Source of the DNA: Neurospora tetrasperma FGSC 2508
Lineage: Eukaryota; Ascomycota; Sordariomycetes; Sordariales; Sordariaceae
DNA length: 64,000 bases
Assembly (NCBI RefSeq): GCF_000213175.1
Contig: NW_009799101.1
Coordinates: 3,547,236-3,611,235, forward strand
Direction of reading: 5' to 3'
Shown: positions 12,294 through 24,715 of the stretch, one piece after another
Position numbering within the stretch: the stretch's first letter is position 1
How the letters are laid out: each line of letters begins with the position of its first letter
Program-made: the position numbers and the translations under genes
The notes under the pieces: generated by a model
Told to the model about the DNA's origin: nothing
Seen by the model: the letters and a program-made list of their open reading frames with translations, nothing else
Database searches by the model: none

Positions 12294-13292
12294 ATGAAGC
12301 GGTCACGCGAACCCGAGGAGGACCCTCTGCCCTATCAACAAACAGTAACAACGACAAGCTCTCTTTATCCAAACCAACAGCAATTGAGTGATACCACCGG
12401 GACAACAACGAGCCGATCTACGAGCGCCGATGCCTCCGGGTCACCACCCGCTGCAAAGATCACTGGGCTAGATCCCACCGAAAGCCTCAGCCAACCCAGG
12501 ATGCAGATGAAATGTTCGCTGCCGCCACACAAGGACACACTGGTGTTTTCGACATACTCAGAGTACGAATCCCATTACAACAGCATCCACACCAACCGGT
12601 GCCTCGAGTGCCGTAAAAACTTCCCCTCGTCTCATCTACTTGGGCTGCACATCGAGGAGAATCATGACTCCTTCACGGCTGTCAAAAGAGACAAAGGTGA
12701 ACACACAGTATGTCCTGCCCTCCAACTTCTCCTCTTTCCCCTCCTGGTCCTGGCGTGTCCTTGGCCTTGCCGAGTGCCGATTCAATGTTGGAAAGCTTGC
12801 CACTAACGAACGTTCCAGTACTCCTGCTTCGTGGAAGGTTGCGAAAGGAAATGCATGACCCCCCAAAAGCGACGGATGCATCTCGTTGATAAGCACATGT
12901 ACCCAAAGAATTTCTTCTTCGCGGTGACACTGCACGGTATTGACGGGCGGCAATCGATGTTGTTGGATGAACGGCGGCCGAAACAGAAACGGGTCCACAA
13001 GCCATCGGCAGCGGAAACACATGCCGGCTCTTCCGAGCCAAAGGTCACCTCCAAGTCAAAGCCTCCATCAGAAATGAAAGAGCAGATGGAAGTAGATCAG
13101 CCCGAGCCTACTCCAACATCGACGAACCCCGATGCTGATACGACAGACCAACCGCATGAGGAGGCCGTTGAGGAGCCGGCTGACGTGGATATGGGGGACT
13201 TGGTAGGCAAGATGTCTGCACTGCAGTTCGTGCCCTCCAGTGTCAGATTTGGTCGTGGTCGTGGAGGAAAGACTGGATTCGCCAAAAGGTGA
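12294..13292 (+). CDS. C2H2 zinc-finger protein, ZNF511-like
   Basis: Two exons, 12294-12707 and 12819-13292, give 295 residues. The intron has a GTATGT donor, a CTAAC branch site and a CAG end. After a Ser/Thr-rich N-terminus come three C2H2-like units (about residues 78-155): MKCSLP with a following H-x4-H, then RCLECRKNFPSSHLLGLH with HIEENH, then YSCFVEGCERKCMTP with HLVDKH. The phrases FPSSHLLGLHI, ENHDSF, FVEGC and KHMYPKNFFF follow the order seen in animal ZNF511, so this is probably its fungal counterpart. The C-terminal third is acidic and Pro/Glu-rich, and the protein ends in an RGRGG-type segment (FGRGRGGKTGFAKR). The molecular role of this family is poorly known; nuclear location is inferred from the fingers. 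It is convergent with BUD31. Confidence 0.85.
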
Positions 13293-13721
13293 CAACAGAG
13301 GAAGTGCAAAAACGAGATGTGGCAAGACTTGGGCAAACCAATTCCATTAGTACTGAGCAGCTGAAACATATTATTGCACATCCATAGCGAAAACATACTG
13401 ATACGGTCCTCACATTCCATGACATCATGACATAACGTGTTCGTATGTTTGTTCAATCTGCTCCCTCAACAGTAAGCGTCAAACATAGCTCTGCAAAGGA
13501 GAAAGCATCTTATCTTACCCTCTCCCCGTGAACGCCTCTTCCCTCTCCCGATGCGTGCTCGACAAAGAGATGTTGTTGGTATCATTATCGCGGCGCTGAA
13601 CGGCCGTTCGTCGGCCCCCGACTTCTCATTGTTTCTCCACCACATCTCAGCCTTGAAAAAAGTTGCTTGTTCCTGCCTTCCCTCTTCAATTTTATAACCT
13701 TAAATCCTTGTCTCCTCCTCT
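13293..13721. other. Short convergent spacer
   Basis: About 430 bases between the 3' ends of the ZNF511-like gene and BUD31. It probably holds both 3' untranslated regions. A T/C-rich stretch lies at about 13670-13735. Nothing else seen. Confidence 0.45.
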
Positions 13722-14168
13722 TCAATCACCAGTAGCACACCCTCTGCACCCACAGCTCACGCACTGCACATCCTGGCCCTCCTTCAGCTCGGCCTTGGGC
13801 ACGCGGCAGATGCACGTCGAGTTGAAGTTGGTCTCCTTGGTCTGTATGCAGCGCAGGCAGCAGAGCTTCTCGTAGCCGTTCTTCTTCCACTTGGCGATCA
13901 GCATCGCGTCCGCGTACCCGTTCTTGAGCAGCCACTCGTACAGCTGCTTGCTGATGGCTTCTTTTTCGTAGTAGAGCTCATAGATGTACCGGCTCCGCTG
14001 GTGCGAGATCTGGAAGATAGGCCATTTGGCCTGGTGCTTGGGTATGTTGTCCGTCGGGGCGTTCTGCGCGTCCTTCATCTTGTTGGCGAAGATGAGCAGA
14101 TCCTCCTCAATGTCGGCGAAACCCTCTGGGGGCGGCTTGCGCTTCGAGGCGGGGCGAATGGCTGGCAT
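13722..14168 (-). CDS. bud31: Pre-mRNA splicing factor BUD31/Cwf14 (G10 family)
   Basis: Small, highly conserved subunit of the NTC-related part of the activated spliceosome, acting in the nucleus. A single exon encodes 148 residues, matching the family's usual 144-157. Marks in order: basic N-terminus MPAIRPASKRKPPPEGF, the helix DIEEDLLIFANKMKDA, the conserved IFQISHQRSRYIYELYY (about residues 51-67), and a cysteine-rich C-terminus from CCLRCIQ to CVSCGCRGC that binds zinc ions. An intronless splicing factor in an intron-rich region is a mild curiosity. It is divergent from the complex I LYR subunit gene, sharing about 450 bases of upstream DNA. Identification is very secure. Confidence 0.96.
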   Translation of the reverse strand: MPAIRPASKRKPPPEGFADIEEDLLIFANKMKDAQNAPTDNIPKHQAKWPIFQISHQRSRYIYELYYEKEAISKQLYEWLLKNGYADAMLIAKWKKNGYEKLCCLRCIQTKETNFNSTCICRVPKAELKEGQDVQCVSCGCRGCATGD

Positions 14169-14621
14169 TTTGAGGTCGTCGCTGGTCCTCGGTTTCGGGA
14201 TTTAGTAAGCGGCGCTTTGAATAACGTGTTTTGCGTTGCGCTAACGTATATATTCAGAAGAGTATCGGAGTGTGTGGTGATATCGCAATTGTTTGGTTGG
14301 AGGATGGAGAACTTCAAATCTAATGAGCTGACCAGAGGAGAGTGCTGTGATCCCCGGCGTAAGTGCAGTGAACTGGCTCAAAATTGCCTGCCAGAAACGC
14401 CTTGGAATTGTGGCGCCAACGTCATTGGCCTCTTGTGATTGTGGCTAGTGCTATCAGCGCCCGCACTCTGTGTGTAAGAGCAACTGTGGCTTAGCTGGAT
14501 GCTACCGACCCCGAACCGACTGCTGAAGCTACAAGCTGTCATGCGAACGACGAATCGACCGACCTTGGCGAACGGAACGGCGACAACCTCCAAAGGTCCT
14601 CGAGTCGCGAATTGGCCCAAA
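14169..14621. promoter_or_regulatory. Shared divergent promoter, bud31 / nuo14.8
   Basis: The 453 bases between the start codons of BUD31 (-) and the complex I 14.8 kDa subunit (+) must contain both promoters and leaders. No specific factor site can be called with confidence. Confidence 0.5.
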
Positions 14622-15502
14622 ATGCCCATCACACCTACCAAGTACGCCATCACCACCAGGCAGTGTAAGTAACCCCAGTTGTACAAGCTGAACGAGTAAC
14701 TCTGACGGACATTGTAGCGGCAAACTGGAGCGACGCCAAGCGGAGGGTATTCGCCCTTTATCGGCGATGGCTTCGTTCGGTACGTTACGAGCGAACCGAC
14801 ATAGAACGAGCATTTCTAGCTTTCGACGAACACGTTGGATATCGACGTATATAATGGGGGGAGTGCGAACAATCCCGACTGAGGATTCGCTAACCAGGAT
14901 ATCACATACAACAGACACCCGAGATGCAGTCCATGTACTCACTACCCCTCCCCATTTCGGTCATTCGCACCCGCATCAGGCAGGAATTCGAGCGCAACCG
15001 CTTCGTTAACAAGTTGCCCGTGGTGGATGTTCTGCTCACAAAGGGCCATGCCGACTATCAAGTAAGGCTCCACTTCATCGTCACTATCCACACGGACATG
15101 AATCAGGGGATCCCCAGAAACGGGCACAGCAGTGGGGTCATGTCCAAAATCTGGAGAACACCCAAAAAGAAGAGGGAAAGGGTTCCAGACAAGGTGTCAG
15201 AAGGGAATATCAGAGCGCTGGCGCATGTTATGCGTCGCGGCGATTCGGACTGATTGTTCTGGTAACTTGACGCTGACTCTCCACGCGTCTATCAGGAAAC
15301 CATGAACTTTTGGCGCCAGACGACTCACATGATGTCGTACTTCAACGAGGAGAGCTTCCGTGGAGCCAAGAGACTTCCCTCCAGCTTTATCGATGGCTTC
15401 CTGCAGGTAAGCCTATACATGAAGCTCCTTTGTCTTTGATGATGGCCACTTCATCGTGCGGGTAGCTCACAGTACTCTTCTTTCATCTAGGGTCGCAACT
15501 AA
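14622..15502 (+). CDS. NADH:ubiquinone oxidoreductase 14.8 kDa LYR subunit (NDUFA6/B14)
   Basis: Accessory subunit of mitochondrial complex I; the LYR protein binds the acyl carrier protein at the matrix arm. Five exons: 14622-14664, 14718-14779, 14915-15061, 15296-15406 and 15491-15502, giving 124 residues as expected for fungal NUO-14.8. The LYR motif is visible in [13 protein letters not shown] near residues 23-35. Then come [20 protein letters not shown], the downstream phrase [13 protein letters not shown], and FIDGFLQGRN at the end. The last coding exon has only four codons (GGT CGC AAC TAA), which automated gene finders easily miss. Introns show normal donors and CTAAC-like branch sites. 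No long presequence is present, as is usual for this subunit. The gene converges on the AC19 gene with about 260 bases between stop codons. Confidence 0.94.
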
Positions 15503-15760
15503 GAAGAGTAATAACGAAGGGTATCAATGTCAGCCTTTCCTCTAGAGCCTATGTATATAACGCAAGCCAGATGAACATCCATGGACGCAGCCGCTTGTTC
15601 TTTTATCTTCCCCCCTTATCTTGATGGCCACTCACAGCAAGTTTTCCTCTGTCTATTTTTTTTGTCCCCCCTTGTGAATTACTACCAACCCAAGCCCCAA
15701 AACGCCGTTACCCATGCTGGTGAAAATTAACGATGAAAAGAAAGGTGAGAAACAAGAGGC

Positions 15761-16431
15761 TTAGGCAGACGCAGCGGCCTTCTTATCAGTGAAGTCCTTG
15801 CGCGCCTCAAGGAACTTATCCGATACGACGTCGCAAAGATCCTGAATGTCACGCAGACCCTTGCGGAGTGCCTCGACAGCAGTTGTGCCCTCTGCATGTT
15901 ACTGTTAGTTCACCTCTGTATTCACGGGTCTCGCTAAGAAGTGGACGAGAAAGATGACGCACCATAGGTCTGAATTCTGACGTTCATTTTGGCTTCGGAG
16001 GGATGAGGAATGGCGTAGGCGCAAAATTCGACATCAGGGCTGTGAAATGGTGTTAGCACAGTCACAGCTCAGCTCATTAAAATGAGACAAGTAAGGCTCC
16101 CGGTACTCACTTCTTCATGATGACGTATCTGAGCGCGTTACCAAGGGTATGGCTCTCATCAAGGAACTCGAAAGAAGCGGCCGTGGGCGTAGAACCAGGA
16201 AGCTGTGCTCAGGTGTTAGTCTCGAGTCGACATGAATTCGTCATGGAGGGTTTAACGTACAAGTCTAACTTTAGTACCCTCTCCCTCCTCATACTCCTCA
16301 TCTCCCTCCTCTCCTTCCTCGCCCGCATCGGCCATAGAGACATCATCCTGAGCCTCCGGCTGGTGAGAAGTCGGGGTCTCCTTCATGGTAACCTCCTCGC
16401 CCTCGTCGCCGAACTTGGTGATCTTGCCCAT
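15761..16431 (-). CDS. rpc19: RNA polymerases I and III subunit AC19 (RPC19)
   Basis: Shared small alpha-like subunit of RNA polymerases I and III, partner of AC40, in the nucleus. Four exons: 16431-16261, 16202-16111, 16039-15963 and 15891-15761, giving 156 residues. An acidic N-terminal tail (about residues 6-54, many EEGEE repeats) precedes the conserved alpha/RPB11-type dimerisation fold. Diagnostic strings are [20 protein letters not shown] (about residues 66-85), [15 protein letters not shown] and [20 protein letters not shown], followed by a C-terminal helix. The HTLGNALRY phrase is the hallmark of the Rpb11/AC19 family, and the HPSE plus NVRIQT combination separates AC19 from RPB11. 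All introns carry standard borders. The family is about 120-150 residues, so only the acidic tail is extra. Confidence 0.94.
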
Positions 16432-19400
16432 TTTGACTGTAGTGGTTGTTCGTAACGTGAGTTACCGGTAACTGAAAGATGGTTTGGATCTTTGGGTAAA
16501 GTTGTTGTTATTCGATTGTGTAAATCCTTCCAGGAACACACGGATGGGTTGAATTCAACAGTCGGCGGCGCGCGAGTGGTGAACAACAACCTGACTGAGC
16601 CTCTATTGCCTCTGTTATCGGAGAAATTTTTAGCGTGGAAAGAAAGAGTTTATCCGTTGCCAAGAATTTGGTACATAAATGCCAGGTTTCGCCCCCCACT
16701 AAGAAGATGGAGGCGGCTGAAAGTTAGGCGAGCAGCTACCTACCCCACCTACTGACGGGCATTGGCCTGCTCCCGCGTTCCAATGCTGAGGATACTCCAC
16801 CAAGCTGAGATGAGCCTTTGGACTTCGCAACTCCACGCTGGGGACTTTGAGGTCACTCGGGTTCAACATTCACTTCCCGGACTCAGGCTCCACACTCGGT
16901 TCACTGTTTAATCGGCCAGTCTTCCCGGAATTTGAATAAGCTCTTTTGGTGTTTACGTATAGTAATCATTTCGTGACCAATATCTTGGGATTGCGAAACT
17001 CTCAGGCAAGAACACCCTCGATCACGTTGACGATTAACCCCCAACTCCAGAACCCGAGGTTCCTGGACTCTGTACTACTCAAATCATCACCATTCCCTCT
17101 TTAAAATGACTCATTGGTAGCTACGTTGTACTGGAAGGGTTTCAGAGCCATCACAAACTTTACAGTTTCTATGGCATTTTGATACGCTCCGCAATTCGAA
17201 ATCTTGACTTGAGACAAGGACAGACTTCACACGAGGTCGTCATCCGTCTCCGGTCGTCAGAGAATGAGAACCAGATAACTCCAAGCTGATGGAGCTTTGA
17301 AATGTTGTTTTGAATGTTAGGGGGTAAGGGAAAGGATTTCAGCAAGGATCAAGAAACATGGAAAAGGAAAACAAGTACAGAGAGCGACGCTCGCGGTACA
17401 CTGGGAGGTGGAATCGGAGGCCATTGTCTAGAAAGTGACACCATGCACACCATCCTCGACTTGGATTTCTGGTACAAGTCAACTATATCGTCTGTTATAC
17501 AGCAATCCGAGTGTTTCCACAACGTGTCGTCGGTCCGAGCAGTATCGGGCTCATGATCTTCCCCAGGACAATGTTCCAGTTTCAAATACTTGACCTTCTA
17601 TACTGTTAATAAGGGTTCAAATGACGTGGGGGCGTTGTCTGTATTTTTCTTTTTCTTGCCTAATTACTTGTCTTTGGACCAAGTCTAGGTATGTATCAAT
17701 CGTTGCCCGAGATGCGGCGGTTCCGATAGTTGGTAGGCACTGCAGCTGGCCATGTGAGGTGGGAGGTACTCGCTGGGACATGAAACGCCTACTCCCATTT
17801 CCTCACGGGCATGTCAACTGTTCATCTTCAGTGCGTTGATACATGGTAGTGTCAAGTGACGACTGCCTGGTGGGATGGCTACCTAGGTATGTCTTGAGAA
17901 CAAAACTGGGGGACTCGACAAATATAGCTTAGCTACCGTTTCAGGAGTTATACTACTAGAAAGTGATTGCAGGTATGTAGGAACTGTGAACTGCTTGGAA
18001 AGCAAACGGCAAGCATACCTAGTATCACTCTTGGTGATTCCTTGGTGTTCGTCTCGTTTTTGTTACAGATCGAATTTAATTCAGAAGCTGATCCTCATCC
18101 TACTATTTCTTCGTTATGAATCCAATAGGTGAGCAATATTGCTCTCTCGGTCTACAATATACTTGAGTTTTGTAGCTCGATGAACGGTTCGTGTGTTAGG
18201 GAGAAGGAGACAAGATGTCACAATGTTAGGAACGGTCTACTCAAAGTCTGGAAAGCATCAAAGCCGATGGGGTGGCGTAGCTATAGTATCATCGGATTGT
18301 TAGAACCCAAGTTTGTTTTCCACAATGACATCTCAACCTCTCATGTATTTTCAGTGGTTGCGAATATTGGAAGCTGCAACGAAACAACATCATGACTCGA
18401 GCTATTGATCCCGTTGAACGTATTCCAGTGCCCTCACAACTAACCGGCAATGTACATCAACCTTTAATCCGCAAACATCGACTGATTCCCAGTTTGGTTG
18501 CCGTTACACAGAATTCAGAAATAGGGGTGTCTCTTCAAGTCACTCATCGCCGGCAGACCTTGGGTATAATTAATAGGTATGGTCATCATCACCCATCATC
18601 TACACCTTGCCACAGCATCCAACCAAAGTTCATCAATCAAGAAGAACAAGGGTGTTGTTTCCGTTGGCTAGGTGGTAGGAATGATGGAAGCCAAACCTCA
18701 TGGAAAGAAAAAAAAAGAAAGAAAAAAAGAGAAAAAAAAGAAAAGGCGACTGCCAGATACGTAGTCAGTCCAGCCGGCTTATCACAACTTCCATCATACC
18801 AGCCCAGCAAATAGCCGTGATCCGTCTACCTTATAAGCACGTCATCAGTTCACCATTCTTTCACTAGCCAGGGCCAGAACCGTCATGTAAGGACCCGTTC
18901 GTTCCTGGGGAAACAGTGAACAGGTAATTCCGCGGCTCGCCGAGCCGCAGATACGAAGAGATCACGAGCTAGGTAGGGGCTGGTTACCTCTATGGTGTAC
19001 AACCCAGCCCTGGTTTGTTTCTTGGTCTGGTACAAAGGATCCAAAGCTTTGATAGATCTAGAAAAGCGTGCAGGTTTATATCGCGTAACGCTTTGAGACT
19101 GATATCTTCCGGTCCTGAAGGCCTTGGAGGAGATGAAGAGCAATATAAGGAGACACCTACCAGAGTCTTTTGTAGTATTACAAACTCTTGCCATTGTTCT
19201 ATATCACTTTAACCGGAGGATAGCATTTCTTTCGCAGAACAATAAGAACTCTGAAGCTTGCCTGTTCCACCTATGAACGAAGAACCAACCAACCAACCAA
19301 AAACATAAACAACATAAAAAAAAACAAGAAAAAAAAAAGAAGAAAAAACAAGCAATGTATCGCAGTGTAGTCCCGTCTGACTCAAGATAAGGCGGCAAGC

Positions 19401-20068
19401 CGGGAGTGGACAGACATTGTGGGTAGGGGTTCATTGGTACGTGTCCTATTTCTGAGCGCGTAGTCAAGTTGTCTACCACGTCGGCTGCTGGTCTTGAGAG
19501 GCTGTTGGCAGATTTATGTTCAGTTTGTGGACCTCGTTGTGAAGTAACGTTGTTTCTCCTCTCTTCATATTCTGTACCGTCTCCGTCCTTCACCTAAAAG
19601 TAACATGAGTCGTCCTTGGATGGAATAGCTACGGTCTATTCCATCTACCGCAAGAACGAAATTATTGTCTTTCTCGGGATTTTGTCCATTCGCGGAACAG
19701 GGGCATCCAATTCAAGTTGCAGTCTTCGAACATGCTTGCATATATTCCCCAAACCCAGAAGACCCAGCAAGTTAACGGCATGGTTTAGTAATCAAGTATA
19801 ATGAGGCTCAAGCATGTAATGCTACCAGTTTCATCATACCCTTTTTGGAGTCCTCCACGAATCCACGTTACCGTTGCGTGCTGTCTCTGCTTCGAGTGCG
19901 GTGTTGAAAAGGGATAAGTCTTGGCTGGAATGCTCGTCGGAAATATCAGCATGCAACGCTTATTAGATGATGCCTGGTGATATCAGAGGGCATCAAATAT
20001 TGAAGCCAACACGAATTGGTAATTAAACCCTGAAAGCGGGAAGTTTTCGAACAGCCGACAGCCAAATT
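16432..20068. other. Long gene-poor region, left of gap
   Basis: About 3.6 kb with no recognisable gene. Open frames are short and unconserved-looking. Purine-rich low-complexity tracts occur at about 18703-18745 and 19316-19353. The first few hundred bases after 16431 are the AC19 promoter. Base composition is near even and does not show the extreme AT richness expected of heavily RIP-mutated repeats, though I judged this by eye. Confidence 0.5.
18703..18745. repeat. A-rich purine microsatellite-like tract
   Basis: Run of A with scattered G (GAAA/GAAAAAAA units), 43 bases. Simple low-complexity sequence, probably slippage-derived. Confidence 0.7.
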
Positions 20069-20788
20069 NNNNNNNNNNNNNNNNNNNNNNNNNNNNNNNN
20101 NNNNNNNNNNNNNNNNNNNNNNNNNNNNNNNNNNNNNNNNNNNNNNNNNNNNNNNNNNNNNNNNNNNNNNNNNNNNNNNNNNNNNNNNNNNNNNNNNNNN
20201 NNNNNNNNNNNNNNNNNNNNNNNNNNNNNNNNNNNNNNNNNNNNNNNNNNNNNNNNNNNNNNNNNNNNNNNNNNNNNNNNNNNNNNNNNNNNNNNNNNNN
20301 NNNNNNNNNNNNNNNNNNNNNNNNNNNNNNNNNNNNNNNNNNNNNNNNNNNNNNNNNNNNNNNNNNNNNNNNNNNNNNNNNNNNNNNNNNNNNNNNNNNN
20401 NNNNNNNNNNNNNNNNNNNNNNNNNNNNNNNNNNNNNNNNNNNNNNNNNNNNNNNNNNNNNNNNNNNNNNNNNNNNNNNNNNNNNNNNNNNNNNNNNNNN
20501 NNNNNNNNNNNNNNNNNNNNNNNNNNNNNNNNNNNNNNNNNNNNNNNNNNNNNNNNNNNNNNNNNNNNNNNNNNNNNNNNNNNNNNNNNNNNNNNNNNNN
20601 NNNNNNNNNNNNNNNNNNNNNNNNNNNNNNNNNNNNNNNNNNNNNNNNNNNNNNNNNNNNNNNNNNNNNNNNNNNNNNNNNNNNNNNNNNNNNNNNNNNN
20701 NNNNNNNNNNNNNNNNNNNNNNNNNNNNNNNNNNNNNNNNNNNNNNNNNNNNNNNNNNNNNNNNNNNNNNNNNNNNNNNNNNNNNNNN
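20069..20788. other. Assembly gap (Ns) with poly-G edge
   Basis: 720 undetermined bases. The right edge continues into 19 consecutive G (20789-20807), which is either a real homopolymer that stopped assembly or a sequencing artefact at the contig end. Any apparent frame across this gap is meaningless. Confidence 0.98.
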
Positions 20789-20807
20789 GGGGGGGGGGGG
20801 GGGGGGG

Positions 20808-23800
20808 AGCCTTTTATATGGATGGTGGGCAATAGTGAACGAAACGTCTCCGTATCCGCGATAGATACAAACAAAAACCAGCAAGCAATGTTCAAGTGAT
20901 ATGAACCTCGCCATAGCAACGTCATATGTATCTCTGATTTGAAGAAGAATTTTTTCTTTTTTTTTGTGACTACCTAACACCGACTGAATGGGTGCTGTGC
21001 CAGTGGGTTGCATCCTGTGCAGATTCCTTCTCATCATCACCATGCGAACCATCTGATCCAGGCTAGCCAATGTGTTCCAGTGAGTAGAGTTATAAATGGC
21101 AACGAGGTCCGTCAAGGCGAGCTCGGCGCGGTCGTGAATCCCTGGATTATCTCATTTGTTATAGATTGGCTGGTGTGACCTTGGCCGAGGATAACGGTAA
21201 TTGTATGAGTCTGCTGTCCAGTCGTTCAACGGTCTGCCCAGACCAGGCTAAGGGCTTTGTGATATGATGGTCGACGGCTTGCTGCACGACATTCATTATT
21301 TGATGCACAGACTGTTGCCGGCGTTAATTGTTCCGGGGCCTCGGGGCCGCCAAGGGAGGGATTCCATTGGGCCGACGTTTGTGGCCGTTTCATACCGTAG
21401 TAGTGGCAGAAAGATATCCAAAGACTGGGATACTCGTTGAGAGTTTTCGATTCTTGCGGGACGCTAGCGAGAGTAGCGTCTATACTCTCTTCGTCGTTCC
21501 ATGCCCTTTTCCTCTGGCCTGAAGCAGCTGGAGGCCGTCTCAGATGGACGAACTACATGTTGTAGCAACTCATTGGGAGTAGTCTCAGACTTATCATGAG
21601 CAGCATGAGGACAAAAGAATGGGCAGAACAGGATGACTCTTTGACCGCTCGAACATGGACCAAGCATCAAATGTATCACCGTAGTAAAAGCCCGGACCAA
21701 ACAAGACGTTGGACGGGTGAGAAATGTGAAATGTGACCCCTCCGTAGGTATGGAAGTGCCCGAGATCCACCTAACCGAGCGATCCAGACGTCCGAGATGG
21801 AAATTCTTTTACTGTCGCAGATTGCGAGTTTCATGGGCGAGGTGTCCACTTACAGTACGTACGTCGTGCAGTTACATGTACGTGTCAACGCACTTGTCTC
21901 CGCATGCTTCAAGATATGTAGTGTAGTATGTACAATAATCTATGTGTATCTTCTGTTCGTGGGGGCAAGTTTACTCGAGTCTGACTTGATAAGTCATGGG
22001 GGCGATACTTGGCCGGGAAATGTTCCATGATGAGTTGAGGACGAGCAGCTCGAATCCTTGATACCAGCTTTTTCAGATGACAGAGAGAGCTGCCTTCGTG
22101 TTCGTCGTGTGGGTTGGGTGATGTTTGATTCATTCGATGGCACTTTGGGCATAGGCGAGCTCGGACCGGATGTTTAGGTGACGATGTGCCCCTCCTTGGC
22201 CGTCCTCTCTCTATCGTTGACGAGTTTCAGGTGAATCGGGTTGGCTGGTCGGCCAGGCTGCGTTGTGAGAGAATGGAAGCAGGTGATGGTGGGGGAGAAA
22301 TCCAGAATCCAATCAGCGACAAGGACAGTCCAAATCTCAAGACGACCCCTGCAGCCCCCCTCCCCCTTTCCCCATCACGCTAGATTTCAACGCGAAAAGT
22401 AATGTACCGACCGGGGACTCAGTTGTCAAGTACTATCGTCAGCCATTCAACTCACGAATTTTCGACATGCTTCTGGGGAAGTTGGGGACTGTCTGTCAGA
22501 TGGAAGGGCCGTGAGAGCCGCGTGGATCGACGCCAGATTATGCGCAGATGATCCTCGTGGAAGATATGTACCTTTTCAGAGACTCGATGTTCAAAAGGCA
22601 CAGCTTCTCGCGACCATCGCAACAGCCAGTGTGAGCAACAGGCTAATGGAGGCCGAGACAGCTGCGCAGCTCTGGTGCATTTTCAAGCAGGTACTTGTAA
22701 ACTGATTGGACGCCTATTTGACATGCTGTAGTGTATGAGCCAGCAACCTGCCAGACCTCCCGCCATCGCCTCTGCTGTATCTTCCAGGTACGGATTGGCA
22801 CTTGCAAGATCTCCAACCCATGATCCGCGACAACGTTGAACATCAAACGCTGGACCACTGGATCATGGGGGACAAAGATGTGACCCAACATGGTAGGTAC
22901 CAGGGCTGGATCCATGTAGCCACAAACCTCATACACAACTTGCATCATTATCGCTGGGTCGTCCCCTTTCATAATCGGCGGGGACCCCTACCTACAGCCC
23001 AAACAAAGTGAGGGGAGGGACTAACTTTCCTAACAACCTGGAGCTCGTTACGTCTGCTTCCCATAAGAAGAACATAATTTCCTCTTGCCCGTCCCTGGTT
23101 CTGGCTCCCATTCCTCGCGCGTAGTCGACTCTCCTACCTATCTTCTAGCACTCCACGTTTTGCCCTTCAGTTGTGTCCCATTTTTGGGTTGCTTGCGGCG
23201 TGGCGCATCCGGCATCTCCGACGACCGAGCTCCGACAGGCGACAGAAAGCACCTTGTCGCGACCGCGCATATTCGGCGTGTACCAAAGGGCAATCCACCG
23301 GACCAGTTTCCACTTTAGGGTACTTGATAGCGTTTGTTTTCTTCCTCAATAAATGGCCGAATAGGGGTAATCATCGAAAGGCGAAAAAAAAGAGAAAGGG
23401 ACAAATTGTTGATCAACTTCTTTTTCACAGAGTCGTACTTATCTCTCCATCTCGGAGGGGAAATTCCAGCCAATACGAGCCATCGGTTGCAAGCCTGGAG
23501 GCAGCGACTTCAGCGAATCCAGCAACTGCCCGTTCGTAAGGTTTTGAGGCCGACAGCGACACTTTCCTATTACGACGGACGAGTCTGCCGAAAAGAGGAA
23601 GGTGCATCGCGAACCCACAGACATCCGCAACAAACCCAGCGAAACACTTCAGCACCCGGACGCATCAGTCACATTTCCGGCACGCATTTGACACTGGCGG
23701 CGCAACCCACTTCCACTTCCACACTATCTGCCACCATCACTGGCAACCACCACCGGCAACCACCACCACCACCACCACCGCCACAACAAACTGTGCCCAA

Positions 23801-24715
23801 GAGACAAACCATTCAGACAGACACCTACCAGAACCCGAATTTGTTTCGAGACATCTGCAGCGAGTCAAGCGGCTGGATCGGTCTTGATTCCCAGGTCAAC
23901 CCAAGCAAGCAGAAGCAATTGTTTGGGATCCGCACTGTTGTCTCAGCCAGTCTGGAAGCGCCCGGCACTCGGATTAGGTCGTTGCAGTGCGCAAGCAGCA
24001 AGACCGAAATATTGAAAGACACATACAAGCTTGGCAAGGTTCTGAGGAGTCGCAAAACAGTTGACATACCTTAGCTTCCGCTCGTCACCCGGCAAGTAAT
24101 ATCCTGAGGAATCCGTTCGGGATCTCGTTTGCCGTCTTCCGCTTTCCACTCTCACCTCCACCAAGTCCATTTCCCTGCGGTCTCGAACCCGCACCATCAC
24201 CATCCTCGGGTTTATCTGCATTTTCTGCATCGCCTCACACACACTAGGGGCAGGAACAACACAGCAGAGAGGGGCCCTGGAGAAAAGGAGTGCCCAAGTG
24301 CGTCGAGACGTCAGCCAGCGTCGCGATTGATAGGCCGGCGGCACACCAGTACCAACCCAGGCTCGGTACCTAACAACTAGTCCGACTATACCTTGTCCCA
24401 GGGGGGCTGCTCACCTGCGACCAACCTGGTTTGGGACGTGGGACACGCACGTTGCTGCGATCCATCCGACGTCGATTTCCAATCCCCCCATCCCCCAATT
24501 AATCCCGTCCGCCGCGCTTCAAGGCACAGCTGTTCGCCTCTTTTCAATCAATTTCCTGCCGACCCAACACCCCCCCGGATTTGCAGAGCATTCCCAGGGA
24601 TATTCAACCACTCATCCCAAAGCCAACCACTCGCTCCGTGTCGCTCCAATCTTTACTTTTCTTCCCCATCACGCTCTCCTGATTTCCACAACCTCCAACA
24701 GTGTCCAAGTCGACC
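20808..24715. other. Gene-poor region and probable long leader of the next gene
   Basis: No family recognised from 20808 to 24715. The 2 kb nearest the start codon at 24716 are rich in CCA/ACC repeats (for example the CCACCACCACC tract around 23751-23780) and pyrimidine tracts, resembling the very long 5' leaders of fungal regulatory genes. A 246-codon open frame at 23334-24074 in this stretch is low-complexity and shows no domain, so I read it as leader rather than protein. Confidence 0.4.

Noticed and set aside
19946-21115. Long open frame across the N gap
   Set aside because: Most of it is undetermined sequence; the flanks alone have no coding features.
22643-22972. 109-codon minus-strand open frame in the gene-poor block
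   Set aside because: Looks protein-like in composition but has no recognisable domain, partner exon or leader; chance cannot be excluded.
23334-24074. 246-codon open frame upstream of the unknown gene
   Set aside because: Low-complexity Pro/His/Thr-rich, no domain, and located where a long leader of the gene at 24716 is expected.
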